Assembly: GCA_017506865.1 (NCBI GenBank)
Contig: JAFCMP010000523.1
Coordinates: forward strand, 124,001-188,000
DNA from: Tribonema minus
Lineage: Eukaryota > Sar > Xanthophyceae > Tribonematales > Tribonemataceae
Direction: 5' to 3'
DNA: 64,000 bases
The position numbers were made by a program, and so were the translations under genes. The notes beneath the pieces were generated by a model, which was given only the letters and a program-made list of their open reading frames with translations, did not search any database and was not told the origin of the DNA. Shown here piece after piece: positions 23,301 to 34,587 of this stretch; position 1 is the stretch's first letter; every line of letters begins with the position of its first letter.

Positions 23301-26300
23301 CTTCTGAAAGAGCGCCTTGGACTCCGCATCGCTCAGCTTGATGCCGAGCTGTCATCGGCGGCAGCGTGAGGGCGTGGTGACGAGCGAAGAGAGGGGGGCG
23401 ATTAGCTCGCGCGGCGCGTGAGCTGGCGCAGGGTGCTTCAAGCGCGCAGATGCCGTGCAGTGCATGAAATATACACTTCAAAGTATATCGACAAAGTCAA
23501 TCATGCTGCTGCCGTTCTCATCGAACTTCTGAAAGAGCGCCTTGGCCTCCGCATCGCTCAGCTTGATGCCGAGCTGTCATCGGCGGCAGCGTGAGGGCGT
23601 GGCGGCAAGCCCAGAGAGAGAGGGAATAAGGTCGCGCGGCGCGTGAGCTGGTGTGGGGTGCTTCAAGCGCGCAGATGCCGTGCAGTGCGAAAAATATACA
23701 CTTCAAACTACATCGGCAAAGTCAATCATGCCGCTGCCGTCCTCATCAAACTTCTCAAAGAGCGCTTTCGCCTCAGCATCGCTCAGCTTGATGCCGAGCT
23801 GCGATCGGCAGTAGTGTAAAGGCGCGGCGGCGAGAGGAGAGAGGGGGGGAATAAGGTCACGCGGCGCTTGTGCTGGTGCGGGCGCTTCGAGCGCACGGCT
23901 GCCACGTAGTGCACACGGTATACTTCTACGTTTGCTGTGCGTGGCTGGACGCTGACGCTAGTGCTTGTCACAGCGTGCACCCTGTTGTGCCCCCACTGTG
24001 CACGCATGAGCAACTACTACGTTGAGGCTGCAGTGAGAGCGGTGGCGCCTGCGCGGAGTGCCTGTCCGACGCCGGCATTGATCGCGCACTGAGGGCAAGC
24101 CTTGAGGCAACGAACTGGCGCCGCGGCAGCACGGCCGAGCACTGTCATGGCCACCCTGCTGCAGTCGTCGCTAGCAGCGCACGTGCCACGCTGCGCAAAG
24201 CCACACTCTTGTGCATCGGGGACACGTTCTACAGGGCTTGTGCGCAGTGCTGTGCGAGAAAACCTGCAATCTCGCCTCAGCATTTCCAGGAGATTCCTGA
24301 GGCACCTCCAAGCGTGCTTGCGATGCGCTCTAGACAACCCTCAAAAGTGCAGACGCCAAAAGCTGCTGCATTTCAAGCGCGCAGTAACAACGCAATCCCG
24401 ACGCGCGCTGCCGATGCCACGTGTGGCAGACATGCTCGGAGTGTCACCTGCTTAATGCTGGTGTTGAAGTCCTGCTCGTTGAGCAGCGCTGCACGGCCCT
24501 TCATGCCGACCTTGAAGTTGCGGAACGCGCGCAGAACCTCGTACTGGCCACCCGACACCTGTGTATTAGGTGAAGGGGGGGCGGGGGGGGGGGGGCAAAT
24601 GCAGGCAGAAAGTCGCAAAACATCAGAATGGCACGCCCTTCAACTTCAAGTGCTGAACAGCTGACGGCGCACCATGGCATGTCTCAGCGCTCGCGGCAGC
24701 ACAGGCGCCCTGACACATCGCTGACACACTACGGTTTAATCATGGGCCACTGCACGGTGTGTGCAATTGTGGCACGCGACGATGCGATGCCGAGCGGTGC
24801 CACGCGTGAAGGGCGTTTGCTCGCAATGCCGTTCTCACGAGGGCGTTTGCTCGCAATGCCGTTCTCACGAGTCCGACTCGGCAGCGAGCACTATGCGCCG
24901 AGCATAACACTTCCAGGGGGCTGCTCGAATCCCCGCCGTGCCTCGCGTCCCATGCCGACGGCGGCGCGTGCGCAAAGCCGCAGCAGCGCCGGCAGCAGCA
25001 ACAGCAGCGCCCGATTGGCGCCACTGTATGCAGTTCTGTAGAACCGGCGTGCGCTGTCACAGTCACGCGCTTTCATCACATGCAATGCGGGCAGCCACAG
25101 GCACACCAACATTCACATGCGACGACTGACGAATGACTCGCGGATGACTCATGTCGACTTGTGCTCGACTCATGACTTTCCTTGGCGAGTATCTTGGAGC
25201 GCAGCTCCTCCTCGGGGGTCTGCTTGGCGTCGGCGCAGCTGCCCACGCGCGCGCCCGCGCCGTCGCCGCGCCTCTCGACGTGCGACGGCAGCCTGCAGCG
25301 GCAGCGCGCGCGTGTGTACGAGACGTGATGGCAGCGGCGTCAGGGCCAGGGTGATCTTGGAGGCACGATTACTTGTTGTTGTTTTAGGGAGCCACGAGCA
25401 GCACTTCAAGACCCGCAGCGGCACTCGCATTGCGAGATTCGTGCCGTGTTCTAACAGGAGATGCCACTCGCAGCGTTGTTCAGTAGGCGCGTGGCGCGGC
25501 GGCATTCAGCAGGCGTGGCGGTAGGTAGGTATAGCTGGTAGGCATCAAATGTGGCAGCGCTCAGCAGGCGTGGTGTAGGTAGGTATAGCTGGTGAATGTC
25601 AAATGTGGCAGTGCTGAGCAGGCGTGGCGGTACGTAGGTAGCTGGCAGGTGTCATATGTGGCAGTGCTCAGTGAGGGTGGCGCCACGGCAGCGCTGTCGT
25701 TTTCACTGTTTGTGTCGCTTTCAGACCTGGCCTGTCGCCGTCACAGCACACCTGTCACAAGGCAATTCATCGTACAATGCCTCTGACCATCATGAGCACT
25801 GGGCACTGCAAAACTACAAGCATCCGACGCTTACAACCCAGTATTCAGTCATCATTGTCATTGCAGAAACTAGCGCTTTTTGCACGCGAATGCACTCGCC
25901 TCAGGCCGGTGACGGCCTCCTTGCCCTCCAGCCACTGGCGGAACTCGCTGTAGTCTATCTCGCCGCTGTTGTCGGTGTCAAAGTGCGCAAAGAGCTCGCG
26001 CATCTCCATCTCGGAGAGCCCCAGGCCGTTCTGCTTGATGGAGTCGCGGAACTGCGGGGTTGAAAGAGGGCATACATACATGCCATACGAGTGTCAGGGC
26101 CTCATTGTGTGGCACATGCAGGGTCAGAGACAGGTCTTTCAAGCTGTAGTCTATTTTGCCGCTGTTATCGGTGTCAAAGTGCGCAAAGAGCTCGCGCATC
26201 TCCATCTCGGACAGACCCAGGCCGTTCTGCTTGATGGAGTCGCGGAACTGTGCAGCGCAGCGCGCGGGGGATGGAGTGGGGGGCATACATACATACATGT

Positions 26301-29300
26301 GAGCGTCAGGGCCTCTGAGTGTGATAGACGTGTAGGGTCAGGGACAGGTCCTTGAAGCCGAATCGAGCGGTGTTCATGCCAGGACTAATTTGGACAACGC
26401 ATTCACTCAAACACCCTCCGCAAGCACCCAGCCAGACGATTTAGCTATACTGCGAAATTTCAAATTGAGGTATACTCGTGAATGTTATCCCATGAACAAG
26501 AACTTTGAACTACGCTCTCAAAGTGGTAGTAGACGGCGTACATACATACATACCTCAAATTGAAGTACGCTTGACCAAGAACTTCAGACTACACTCTCAA
26601 GTAGTATTACAGTAGGCAGCGTACATACATACATACCTCAGCGTAGTCCAGGAACAGACGTCTGCCGGCGCCGGCGGGCCTGAAGTGCCTGAACGCGCGC
26701 AGCATCTCAAAGGAGCCCCCCTTCACCTGCAGCGGTGGGGCAGGCGGCACGCGGAAGTCACAGCACAGCATGTCAGCACGGGCAGAGCCTTGTGTGTGCC
26801 AGTGCTGCGGGCACAGGGACCCATGCGCATGCATTGGAGCGCTGCTTTGCCTGTCGCACGCAGAGCGACCAGCGCGCGAGACAGCAGTGCACGGCAAGCT
26901 TGCCCTGCTTTTGGGAGCGTCACGCTATGACTACTTCAAGTGCAACTCTCTTCAACGGCGGCATGGACCGCTTCGTCAGGGCCCAAGGATATGCTGCAGT
27001 GTCGGCAACGCGCACATGCGCCGCGCTCCCTCTGCGACTCCCTCCCTGGGACTGGCTCTGGCTTCATGCTGGCAAACTTTAAGTTGGAACTTCAACTGCA
27101 TTTGGTAGCGTCACGAGGCGGCCCGTTTCACCTTGGAGAGGATCTTCTGGCGCAGCAGCTCGTCCAGTCGCGCCTTCTCCGCCTGAGCGCGCAGCGGCGA
27201 CACCGCGCAGTAACTAAAGCGCGTCAGCAGTGCTCAGCTCTGGGCGGTGTGAGCAGCAGATCAGCGGTGGGTGGTACCGCCGCGCAGTGTCAGGTTCACG
27301 GTTCTCACTGAACAGGCACGCCACTGTAAGATGACATGGCATTGTTGTACTTGCACCGGCGCCGCTCTCATGATGAGAAGCAGTACCTTTCGACAGAGGA
27401 AGGCATGCAGGACGGCATTGTCACGGACTGAGAATCAGCTGAGGGGCGCACCTGGGAGAGCGACGGCGCGTCGGGATCGGACTTCTGCCTGTTGAGCCGT
27501 GCTATCCAGGTGGAGCCGTCATAGTCATCGGGAACCAGGGGGTTGGTGCACATGAGCCTCTTGTCCTGAGGGCGGTGACACGACAGGGGGCAGGAATGAT
27601 GGGGTGTCACAGCATGAGTGCTCGCAGCATACTTCGTGTTCGTGGCAACACCCGCAGGTGTACAGTTCACAATACACAGCTGTACGCAGCTCAACACTGT
27701 ACAGCTGAGCACTGTGTCCAGATGCCTGAGCGCTGCGCACAGCATTGAGCGCTCTCGCACTCTGAGCACCAGCGCAGATGACAGTCCACGGTACACAATC
27801 AGCGTCCAGTGTGCGCAGCTGAGCACTGCATGTAGCTCAGCTCCGTGCAGGGCTACTCACAGCACTGCTGAGCGCTGAGCGTTGTGTCATGCACCTTGAG
27901 CTGGCGCAGGTGCTCCTCCTCCTCCAGCGCCCAGTAGTCCTGCGGGTTCTGCCCGGAGGCGATGGAGCGGCCGCTGCTGACCTTCTCCACCCACACCATG
28001 AAGTCAGACAGATCCACGGCGCCGTCGCCGTTGTTGTCCATGCGCTGCGTTACACGCACGGTGCACGAGAGGGACGCAACGCGTGAGGTTCAGTGCATGG
28101 TTCCACAGCGCTTCGTGCTCGACCGTGAGGCAGCGGTGGCGCTGCTACAATTTCCACGGCGCCGGCGCCGTTGTTGTTCATGCGCTGCGTGTGTGCACAA
28201 TGCGTATGCGAGGGCACGCGGCGCGTGATGTTGCTGATGCGCGGTGACGCGGCAGCAGTCTGTAGGTGATCACAAAGCTGGCGGTTGCTTATGCAATTGC
28301 ACGTTGCGATGCTGCGGTTGCGCTCGTGTTCCAGAGCAGCAGCTGTTGCTGCCCATGCACTTGCGCACCACCATGTACGGTGGCGTGTTGCTCGAAAGCC
28401 GTCGACGCACGCAAGTTTACCGTCGCCGACTTAAGCATATTGCTGATTAGACTGGTGTGCAGCAACACTCGACAAGAGGCTGCGGCAGTGTCCATGGAGC
28501 AGGAACAGCGGCAGCGCCCGCTGCAGCACTGCGCAATACGGTCCCTCAGGAACCCTGCTCCACGGAGCACCGCGGCGGCACTCGACACAGAGGCCGCAGC
28601 AGCGCTCAGCAAGGCGAAGCACTTGCCGCAGCAGCAGCAGCAGCTGTGCTCAGGATCCCCCCCCCGCTGACCTCGAAGACGCCAGGGGACCTCATGGCTG
28701 ACAAAGAGGCTACAACAGTGCTCAACAAGGCAGAGCTGATACCGCAGCAGCGCTCAGCATCCCCCAATCACGTGGCAGCGTTACCTTGAGGACGCCGAGG
28801 ACCTCGTCACTGACAACAGAGGGCTGCAGCAGTGCTCAGCAAGGCAAAAGCGGATGCTGCAGCAGCAGCGCCCAGGACCTAACCCTAACCCCAACCTTGA
28901 CCCCAACCCCAACCCTAACCCTAATCCTCCATCACGCGGCAGCGCTCACCTTGAAGACGCCAAGGACCTCGTCGCCGTCGGTGAGGTGCTTCATGAGCGT
29001 CGCCATCTCCGCGCGGAACGCCTCCCACTGCAGCTTGCCGGAGGGCGCGCCGCGGCTCAGCTTGCGGAACGCGCTGCAGGACGAGGTGCCGGACACACGA
29101 GACATGAGAATTTGGGCGTGGCGCTGCCGCCAGTGACATGATGGCAGTGATGCTGCAAGTCAACGGCGCCAGACACATGAGACATGAGAATGCGGGTGCG
29201 GCGCTGCCGCCAGCGATACATGAGTGCAGTGACGGCGGTACGGCAGACAGTACACAAGCTGAAGGCGCTTGTTGAGGACTGTTCCGGGACTTGCAGCACG

Positions 29301-32300
29301 CGCGCGCATGGACAGCACATCAATCAACAGCAGCGAATCGTTCGCCGCCAGCACTGCACTGGCGCGGCAGAGATCAACCTCTTCCACGAGGCAGCGCCGG
29401 CTGCCGGTCTGGTGACACGAGTCGTATGTGCTGGCGCATGTTGCAGGGGGTCACGCACATGAAAGTGTCTAAGCTGAAGTTGCCGCCCTCGCCGCCGCCG
29501 GCCTTGGCGTGCTTCACGACCCTGACCCCTGACCCTCACCCAAACCATAACCTAGCCCTAGCCCGAAGGAGTGCGCGCAAGCGCGGACAGCACATCAACT
29601 CATTCGTGGCCCATCGTTCACATGCTGGTGCATGTCGGCACCTGAGCGTGTCAAAGTTGCCACCCTCGCCGCCGCCGGCCTTGGCGTGCTTCCATAACCC
29701 TGACCCTCACTCAAACTCTAACCTAACCCTAGCCGGAAGGGCAACTTGAGGAGCGCGCCTGCCTGGCGCATGTCGCAAGCGGTCAGTCACGCACCTAAGA
29801 GTGTCAAAGTTGCTGCCCTCGCCGCCGCCGGCCTTGGCGTGCTTCTTGATGCGCTCGAGCAGCATGATGTCGATGAGGCCCTTCTGCGCGTCCGTGAGGC
29901 ACGGCGCGTGCAGGCGGCTGTGCGGGGGCGCAGGAGCGTGGGGGTGGGGTTCAAATTAGGTCTGGGGTAAGGTCAGCTTCACAATCACTGGCAGGGTTGC
30001 TGTCCATCGGGCACGGCGCGTGCAGGCAGTTGCGCGGCGGTGCAAGAGGGGGGGGGCAGGATTCAGATTAGGGCTAGGGTTGAGGTCAGCTTCACAATCA
30101 GGGTTGCTGTCCATCGGGCACGGCGTGTGCAGATTACTGCACTGCGGCGCACGAGTGCAGGGATAGGGGTCGAATTAGGTCTAGGCTCGAGGTGACACTT
30201 AGGGCTACTGTTTGTCAGGCGCGCCGCGTGCAGCCGGCTGATCGCTGCCAGAGCGCAGGAGTAGGTTTTGAGTTAGGTCTAGGATCGATGTCACAAGTAG
30301 CGTTACTGTCCGTCAAGCGTGCTGCATGGAGCAGGCTGCGCGGTGGCACAAGAGTGCAGGTGAGAGTTTTGATTAGGATTAGGGTTAGGGTCAGGGCGAC
30401 AATTAGGGTTACTGTTGGAGTTGCTATTGATGAGGCATGGTCATCCTTGGGGGTGTAGGTTGTAGACATCAAAGAAGGGAGGGGTGAGGGTGATCTCGAG
30501 TTCAAGTATGAAACGAGCACTCTGTACTGCTTCAACATGCCTTGACAGGCATGCGCCCCCTAAAGTGCCAAGCACGCCATTCCACGTCTGTTTGCCACGT
30601 CAAGATGAAGATCGCAACGGCTTGTACTCTTTTTACTCTGGTCCACACCACACCATTCTTTCCAGATCTGATCCTGTGCAGCACTGAGACTTCTCTCTGG
30701 AAAACACACGCGACCACAGTGACTCGCATTGGCACTCAGTGCTTGCGGTACAGCGGGCGCAAGGGGCTTGAATATGCAGGGAAGAGCTGCTCACGCTTCC
30801 GCCGCTGCCGGTTCGATGAGCGAGGGTTAGGGCTAGCTAGGGTCAGATAGCCCCAACTCCACCCTCACCCTGAAAGTACATGCCAGGGCTGCCATCCAAC
30901 TTTGTGGGCGAATCCCGCTCCTTGCTCTTAAGGAGGTGCGCCTGGGGCTGCTCAGCGCTGGTGCGCCAACAATCCACGGACATGGTATGTCCGGCATCAG
31001 GTCTACACATTGATTGGTCCGCGCACTACTCACTCCTTGTGCTCGAGGAGGTGCTACAAGTTGATTGCCATCGATGGTTGATGTGCGCACTACTCACTGC
31101 CTGTGCTTAAGGGGGTGCTACGTATTGGTTGCCGTTAATGGTTGGCACGCGCAATACTCAGTGCTGACATCAGGTAAGTCCGACATCAGGTGTACTGGTG
31201 GGTATGCACGCATTAGGTGTATTGGTCGGCATGCGCACTACTCACTCCTTGTGCTTGACAAGGTGCTGAATACTTCTGAAGAATTGATTGCCGTTAATGA
31301 TTGGCACGCGCACTACTCACTCTTTGTGCTCGAGGAGGCGCTATGAACACACTTATTGTCATCAATGATTGTTATATGACATACTTGTTGCCATCAACGA
31401 ACTGTATGCGCGCTACTCACTCCTTGTGCCTGAGGAGGTGCTACATGTTAACTGCCATTTATACTCAATGTGCACGCTACTCTCTCCTTGCATGCGGAAT
31501 ATTCACTCCTCGTGCCCACAAAGTGCTGACATGGTCAGTCCGACATCAGGTGTGCTTTCTGTCATGCATACATCAGGAGTATTGATCGGCACACACATAA
31601 TTCATCAGGCGTATTGATCGGTACACACATAATGCAGGTGTATTGATCGGTACACATACGCACTACTCACTCCTTGTGCTTGAGTAGGTGCGCCTTGAGC
31701 TGCTCGCGCTCCAGCTGCTCAGCGCTCAGGCGCCGGTCGCGCCGCCCGTGCTGCTGCCCCGCCGCCGCGCCCTCCTCCTGCGGCACGTCAACCGGTGCAA
31801 CAACCATGGGTCATGAAGTGCAACAAACTGCAGTTGAGTGTACTCCTCAGTAATGCTGGGAAAAAAGAGCACAGATATAAGCTACACTTGGCGACGACGC
31901 ATGTGCAGGGGGGCGGCGACACAGGGGGCGGGGGGGGGGGGGTCGGAGCCTTGAGGGGCCTGCTAGTCCTGTTTTTAACATTGAGGTTGACCCTGAACCC
32001 TGATTCAACCTAACAGGTGGTGGAAGATGCGATCCTCGAGCTGCTGGCGGCCCGCAAGGGTCACCACGACAAGCGCCATGGTCAGGCCTTGTTTGGGGGG
32101 GGGGAGAGGGGGGGAGGGGGGGCAGAGCTGATGACGGCCGCAAGAGTGGGGGGGGAGTCAACGAAACTCTCCCATTGACTTTTTCAGAGTTCATGGCATC
32201 TCTCGCGGCACACAATGCATAGCCGCAGCCTACACGAGTATGCCGAGACATGCATGTAGCCTGCAGTATGTATGCAGGAGCATTTCAAGCCCTGCACATC

Positions 32301-33555
32301 GATGGTCCACGCGCGAGAGAGTCCTCCACCAACAGTCTCCCTTGCGAAACGTACGACCGATGGAGACCGGGCACAAGTTTCAGGGCGTGCACGCAACACA
32401 CGCACACCCACTTGCCCCCCGCCCCTTGGTAAACTTCAACTTTAAGTGCCCGCGCTGTGGCACCTTTACTGGCGGGGGGGGACGTGCCTTCGCCGCCGCG
32501 CCGCCGCCGCCGCCGCCGCCGCCGCGCTGCTGCTGCGCGCCGCGCTTGCCCGTATCGAGCCACGCACAGAACTCGTCAAAGTCGAGCTGCCACGTGCGCG
32601 GCACCGTGTCAAAGAGGTCAAACGTCGCGCGCACAATGTCAGGGTGCAGCTGTCCGCCGAAGGCCTGGCCAAGGCCATCCTTGAACTCCTCGAAGGTGAG
32701 GACGTGGCCCTGGGTGTGAGAGGAAGGGGGGGGGGGGGGTTGAGGTTGGCGAGCGCATGATGTGGTGTGAGAGTGCGGTTTGAGGCTGGTGCTGAATCGG
32801 TCCGGAGGTTGAAATGGGCTGCTGCCTTAAAAGTGGGCGCCATCACAACGTAGATCAGTGGCAAGTGCATGGAACTCTCTCGTGTCCTGGGCTTCACGCC
32901 GGCGGTCATGGCTTAGACTATGTTGTTGTGAAGTTTTATATTTTTGGTACGCGCTGCATCACCTGGTCTGCCGCTACAACAAATGGTACATGCGTTTGCG
33001 CGCGAGCGGCAGCATGCTCCCTCAGCAACACGACAACATGCAGCACCAGAACGACTTTAGCAGCGAAGCTCTGAGCTCTGACGACCTTGACACCAACGCT
33101 GCAACACTATGGCCATTCTGTGTAGGACATGTTATTACCTGTCCCCTGTGGAGGTGCCTGAAAGCACGGCCCACCACCTCCTTGCTGCCCCCCCCTCCCT
33201 CCCCCGCAGTGGCTTTCGCAGCCCTCACAATTTTCTCTCTCAAAAAGTCCCCAAACAGCAGAGATGTCTTCTGGTTCATGTCCAGGCCCTCAGCCGACAC
33301 CGACCCCTTGCTGTGCGCCTTCGGAACTGTGGTGGCTGGTGCCACTGCCTCGACTCCCTCTGCATCACGCTGCGGCTCGAGAGGAGTAGGCGGGCGCTGC
33401 GAGGGCTTGGGAGTGGCCGCGCGCGACGACGACAGCTGCCCCGGCGGGTCCGCAGACAACCTCTTCTTGCGAGGCGCGAGTGCCTGGTTTCTTATCATCA
33501 TCTTTTGCCCATTGATGCCTGGCGGTCCCGCTGAGGCGATTATGTCGACGGTCAT
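14818..33555 (-). CDS. Large multi-EF-hand calcium-binding protein (24 exons, about 1279 aa)
   Basis: Exons, 5' to 3': 33555-33139, 32709-32470, 31777-31671, 29917-29795, 29073-28950, 28044-27895, 27565-27452, 27182-27132, 26726-26637, 26051-25900, 25292-25181, 24558-24448, 23348-23214, 22274-22080, 21365-21156, 20519-20377, 19891-19522, 19119-18973, 18098-17806, 17441-17371, 16630-16429, 16018-15936, 15444-15347, 14919-14818 (3840 nt, frame kept). About eight modules follow one plan: a basic helix (ELLRQKILSK, ELRSKILAK), a MLRAFR-type helix, then an EF-hand pair. Three loops are canonical: DNNGDGAVDLSD (340-351), DTDNSGEIDYSE (497-508) and DEDGSGMIDFAE (615-626); most others have lost acidic ligands. 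The plan resembles EFCAB6-like or flagellar EF-hand proteins, so an axonemal or calcium-scaffold role is inferred. Least certain points: the donors of the exons ending at 32470 and 25181, and the GC donor after 25900. Confidence 0.85.
16669..16765. repeat. (GAGT)n microsatellite, about 24 units
   Basis: Tetranucleotide run in an intron of the EF-hand gene. It lies between the real exon starting at 16630 and a partial copy of that exon start near 16783-16812. A shorter GAGT run follows at 16831-16856. Confidence 0.93.
18110..18345 (-). repeat. Ladder of four splice-acceptor copies upstream of an EF-hand exon
   Basis: Read on the minus strand, pyrimidine-rich stretches end in TTTCAG, CTTCAG and ATTCAG just before 18304, 18241 and 18180, then in CCCCAG before the real exon start at 18098. 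Each is followed by AT and a degenerate version of the exon's first bases (ATCGCGG). Spacing is about 61-82 bp. Confidence 0.7.
18641..18972 (-). repeat. Duplicated 3' end of an EF-hand exon plus intron
   Basis: The last about 55 nt of the exon at 19119-18973 (encoding GVLKMTHAAHGMGPTE) recur at about 18825-18767. The flanking intron sequence is also copied: GTTCAGCTCG at 18641 and again at 18868. In the copy the donor GTGAGG has become ATGAGG. Confidence 0.85.
20145..20365. repeat. Trinucleotide tract with about 30 uninterrupted CGG units
   Basis: Mixed CAG/CGG repeats, with a pure CGG core at about 20251-20342, inside the intron after the exon ending at 20377. On the transcribed strand it reads GCC. 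Confidence 0.95.
22780..23214 (-). repeat. Minisatellite of exon-donor copies with CCCTAA-like spacers
   Basis: At least four degenerate copies of the segment around the donor of the exon ending at 23214 (plus strand: GCGCC, then CAGCAGGCCCGT, then GACGGCGACGCTCA). They are separated by AACCCTAGCCCTCACC-type spacers. Confidence 0.8.
23271..23945 (-). repeat. 225-bp tandem triplication of an EF-hand exon start and its intron
   Basis: GTCAATCATG recurs at 23271, 23496 and 23721, a spacing of exactly 225 bp. Each unit holds the intron 3' end, the acceptor and the first about 75 nt of the exon coding for the DEDGSGMIDF loop. Only the 23271 unit continues into a complete exon. Confidence 0.93.
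25505..25667. repeat. About 54-bp minisatellite, three units, in an intron
   Basis: Units start near 25505, 25561 and 25615. Each contains CAGGCGTGG, GTAGGTAGGTA or a near match, and ATGTGGCAG. Confidence 0.85.
25900..26335 (-). repeat. 196-bp tandem duplication covering the 5' half of an EF-hand exon
   Basis: GTGTCAAAGTGCGC occurs at 25975 and 26171. The real exon is 26051-25900. The upstream copy (about 26250-26140) encodes the same FRDSIKQNGLGLSEMEM start through DNSGKIDYS and then departs from the exon. Confidence 0.93.
28017..28215 (-). repeat. Copy of an EF-hand exon start (period about 138 bp)
   Basis: CATGCGCTGCGT, the acceptor and first codons of the exon at 28044-27895, recurs at about 28177 with flanking GTTGTTG upstream and GCGTGA downstream. 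Confidence 0.75.
28660..28990 (-). repeat. Copies of the donor end of the exon at 29073-28950
   Basis: The plus-strand string CTTGAAGACGCCAAGGACCTC at the exon end recurs, diverged, at about 28672 and 28788, with CAGCAG and GTGCTCAGC spacers. Confidence 0.75.
29460..29850 (-). repeat. Copies of the donor end of the exon at 29917-29795
   Basis: The string CCCTCGCCGCCGCCGGCCTT followed by GGCGTGCTTC is in the real exon (from about 29816) and again at about 29483 and 29664. Both copies are followed by CCCTGACCCTCAC telomere-like spacers. Confidence 0.9.
29905..30375 (-). repeat. Copies of the acceptor side of the exon starting at 29917
   Basis: GGCACGGCGCGTGCAGG occurs at the exon start and again near 30008 and 30118, with weaker versions near 30220 and 30320. 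Spacers contain TTAGGTCTAGG and TTAGGGCTAGG. Period is about 100 bp. Confidence 0.85.
30935..31680 (-). repeat. Array of donor-end copies from the exon at 31777-31671
   Basis: The plus-strand string ACTACTCACTCCTTGTGCT (the donor and last codons on the minus strand) recurs with small changes near 31025, 31092, 31228, 31311, 31412 and 31661. The copy near 30940 also retains upstream exon sequence (GGTGCGCCTGGGGCTGCTCA). Confidence 0.9.
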
Positions 33556-34587
33556 GTTTTTCAGTGCCACTCCTACAGGCTGAGTGGCGCCAGCGTGATA
33601 GCTCTCCTGATGTAGCAACGCTTTGTCAGTCGGAGACCTCGCCTCTGCCGGCGCTATGCTCCTGATGCTACGCCCGTTTCGCTCCCGTTACGCGTGCCCA
33701 GGTGCTAGCCTGAAGTCTCTGTCTCGCTCTCACTCAGTCAAAAACGACGTTACACTTTTTGGCGTTTCGTTGTTGCATACATATGAATTAGCGCATCAGC
33801 ATCAGCCACCGAATACATCAAGTGTATAGCAAATAGGTGTGTGATGTGAGAGTCACCTGATGATGCTATTGTATGCATGAACGCGAGGAGCACATGCGCC
33901 TGCAGAAACACTAGCGCCTGCAGAAAACAACATAGAGAACCATGACACCTGTGATTATCAGGCGATCCATCAACATATTCAATTTGCTGCTTGCTGCAGC
34001 AGTGCTAGCTAAAGCAGCCCCGTACAGGCGCACACGTGGCTTGACCGCCAGTGCTTTGTGTCATCAACCCCTTGAACAATGTGGACGATAACAAACGAAC
34101 CATTTGCATCATCTGTCCTGTTTGAGCCTAACAGTGCGTGCCCAGGTGCCACAACAACACATAAACTTTGCCAGAGCTAAGAAAGCGCAGTGCCGCGTCA
34201 CCATCCGGCAGTGACGTCGCGGGCAGCAGTGCCTGACCTGCACTAACGCCCTTGCGCCACACAACAGCTTGCTTTGAACGGTGGAGCGTCACCGGGCTCC
34301 ACTCTCGAGTCAAGTACAAGCACGACAGCGCCTTCACAGCGCGGCGCATCCTGCTTCTAGAAGAGCGGCGGCGCCTGCTGCTGGCAGCAGTGTGGTGCCG
34401 GCGTCTGTCTATGTGCAGCCGTCAGCAGCTGCACCAAATGCGCCGCCGTACCCAACGCCTCAACCTCTGCGTGCACCGCGTCACGCGCCGACGCGCGGCG
34501 CAGCCAAACGAAGCCGCCGCCGCATGCAGCTGCGCGGTCAAACAGCGACAGCGCTCGCTCTGCGCCGCGCCTCAGAACGCTGCGCCC
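33556..34587. other. Interval upstream of the EF-hand gene and downstream of the PGAM-like gene
   Basis: No supported exon. It must contain the EF-hand promoter and the 3' UTR of the PGAM-like gene. Base composition is lower in GC (33760-34140) than in the flanking exons. Confidence 0.5.

Noticed and set aside
32015..32088. Candidate EF-hand gene exon with QQLEDRIFHHL
   Set aside because: Would need a different phase from the flanking exons; direct joining of 32470 to 31777 keeps frame.
33623..33829. Possible divergent plus-strand gene opposite the EF-hand start
   Set aside because: The frame begins without an ATG at the expected place and has no motif or splice support.
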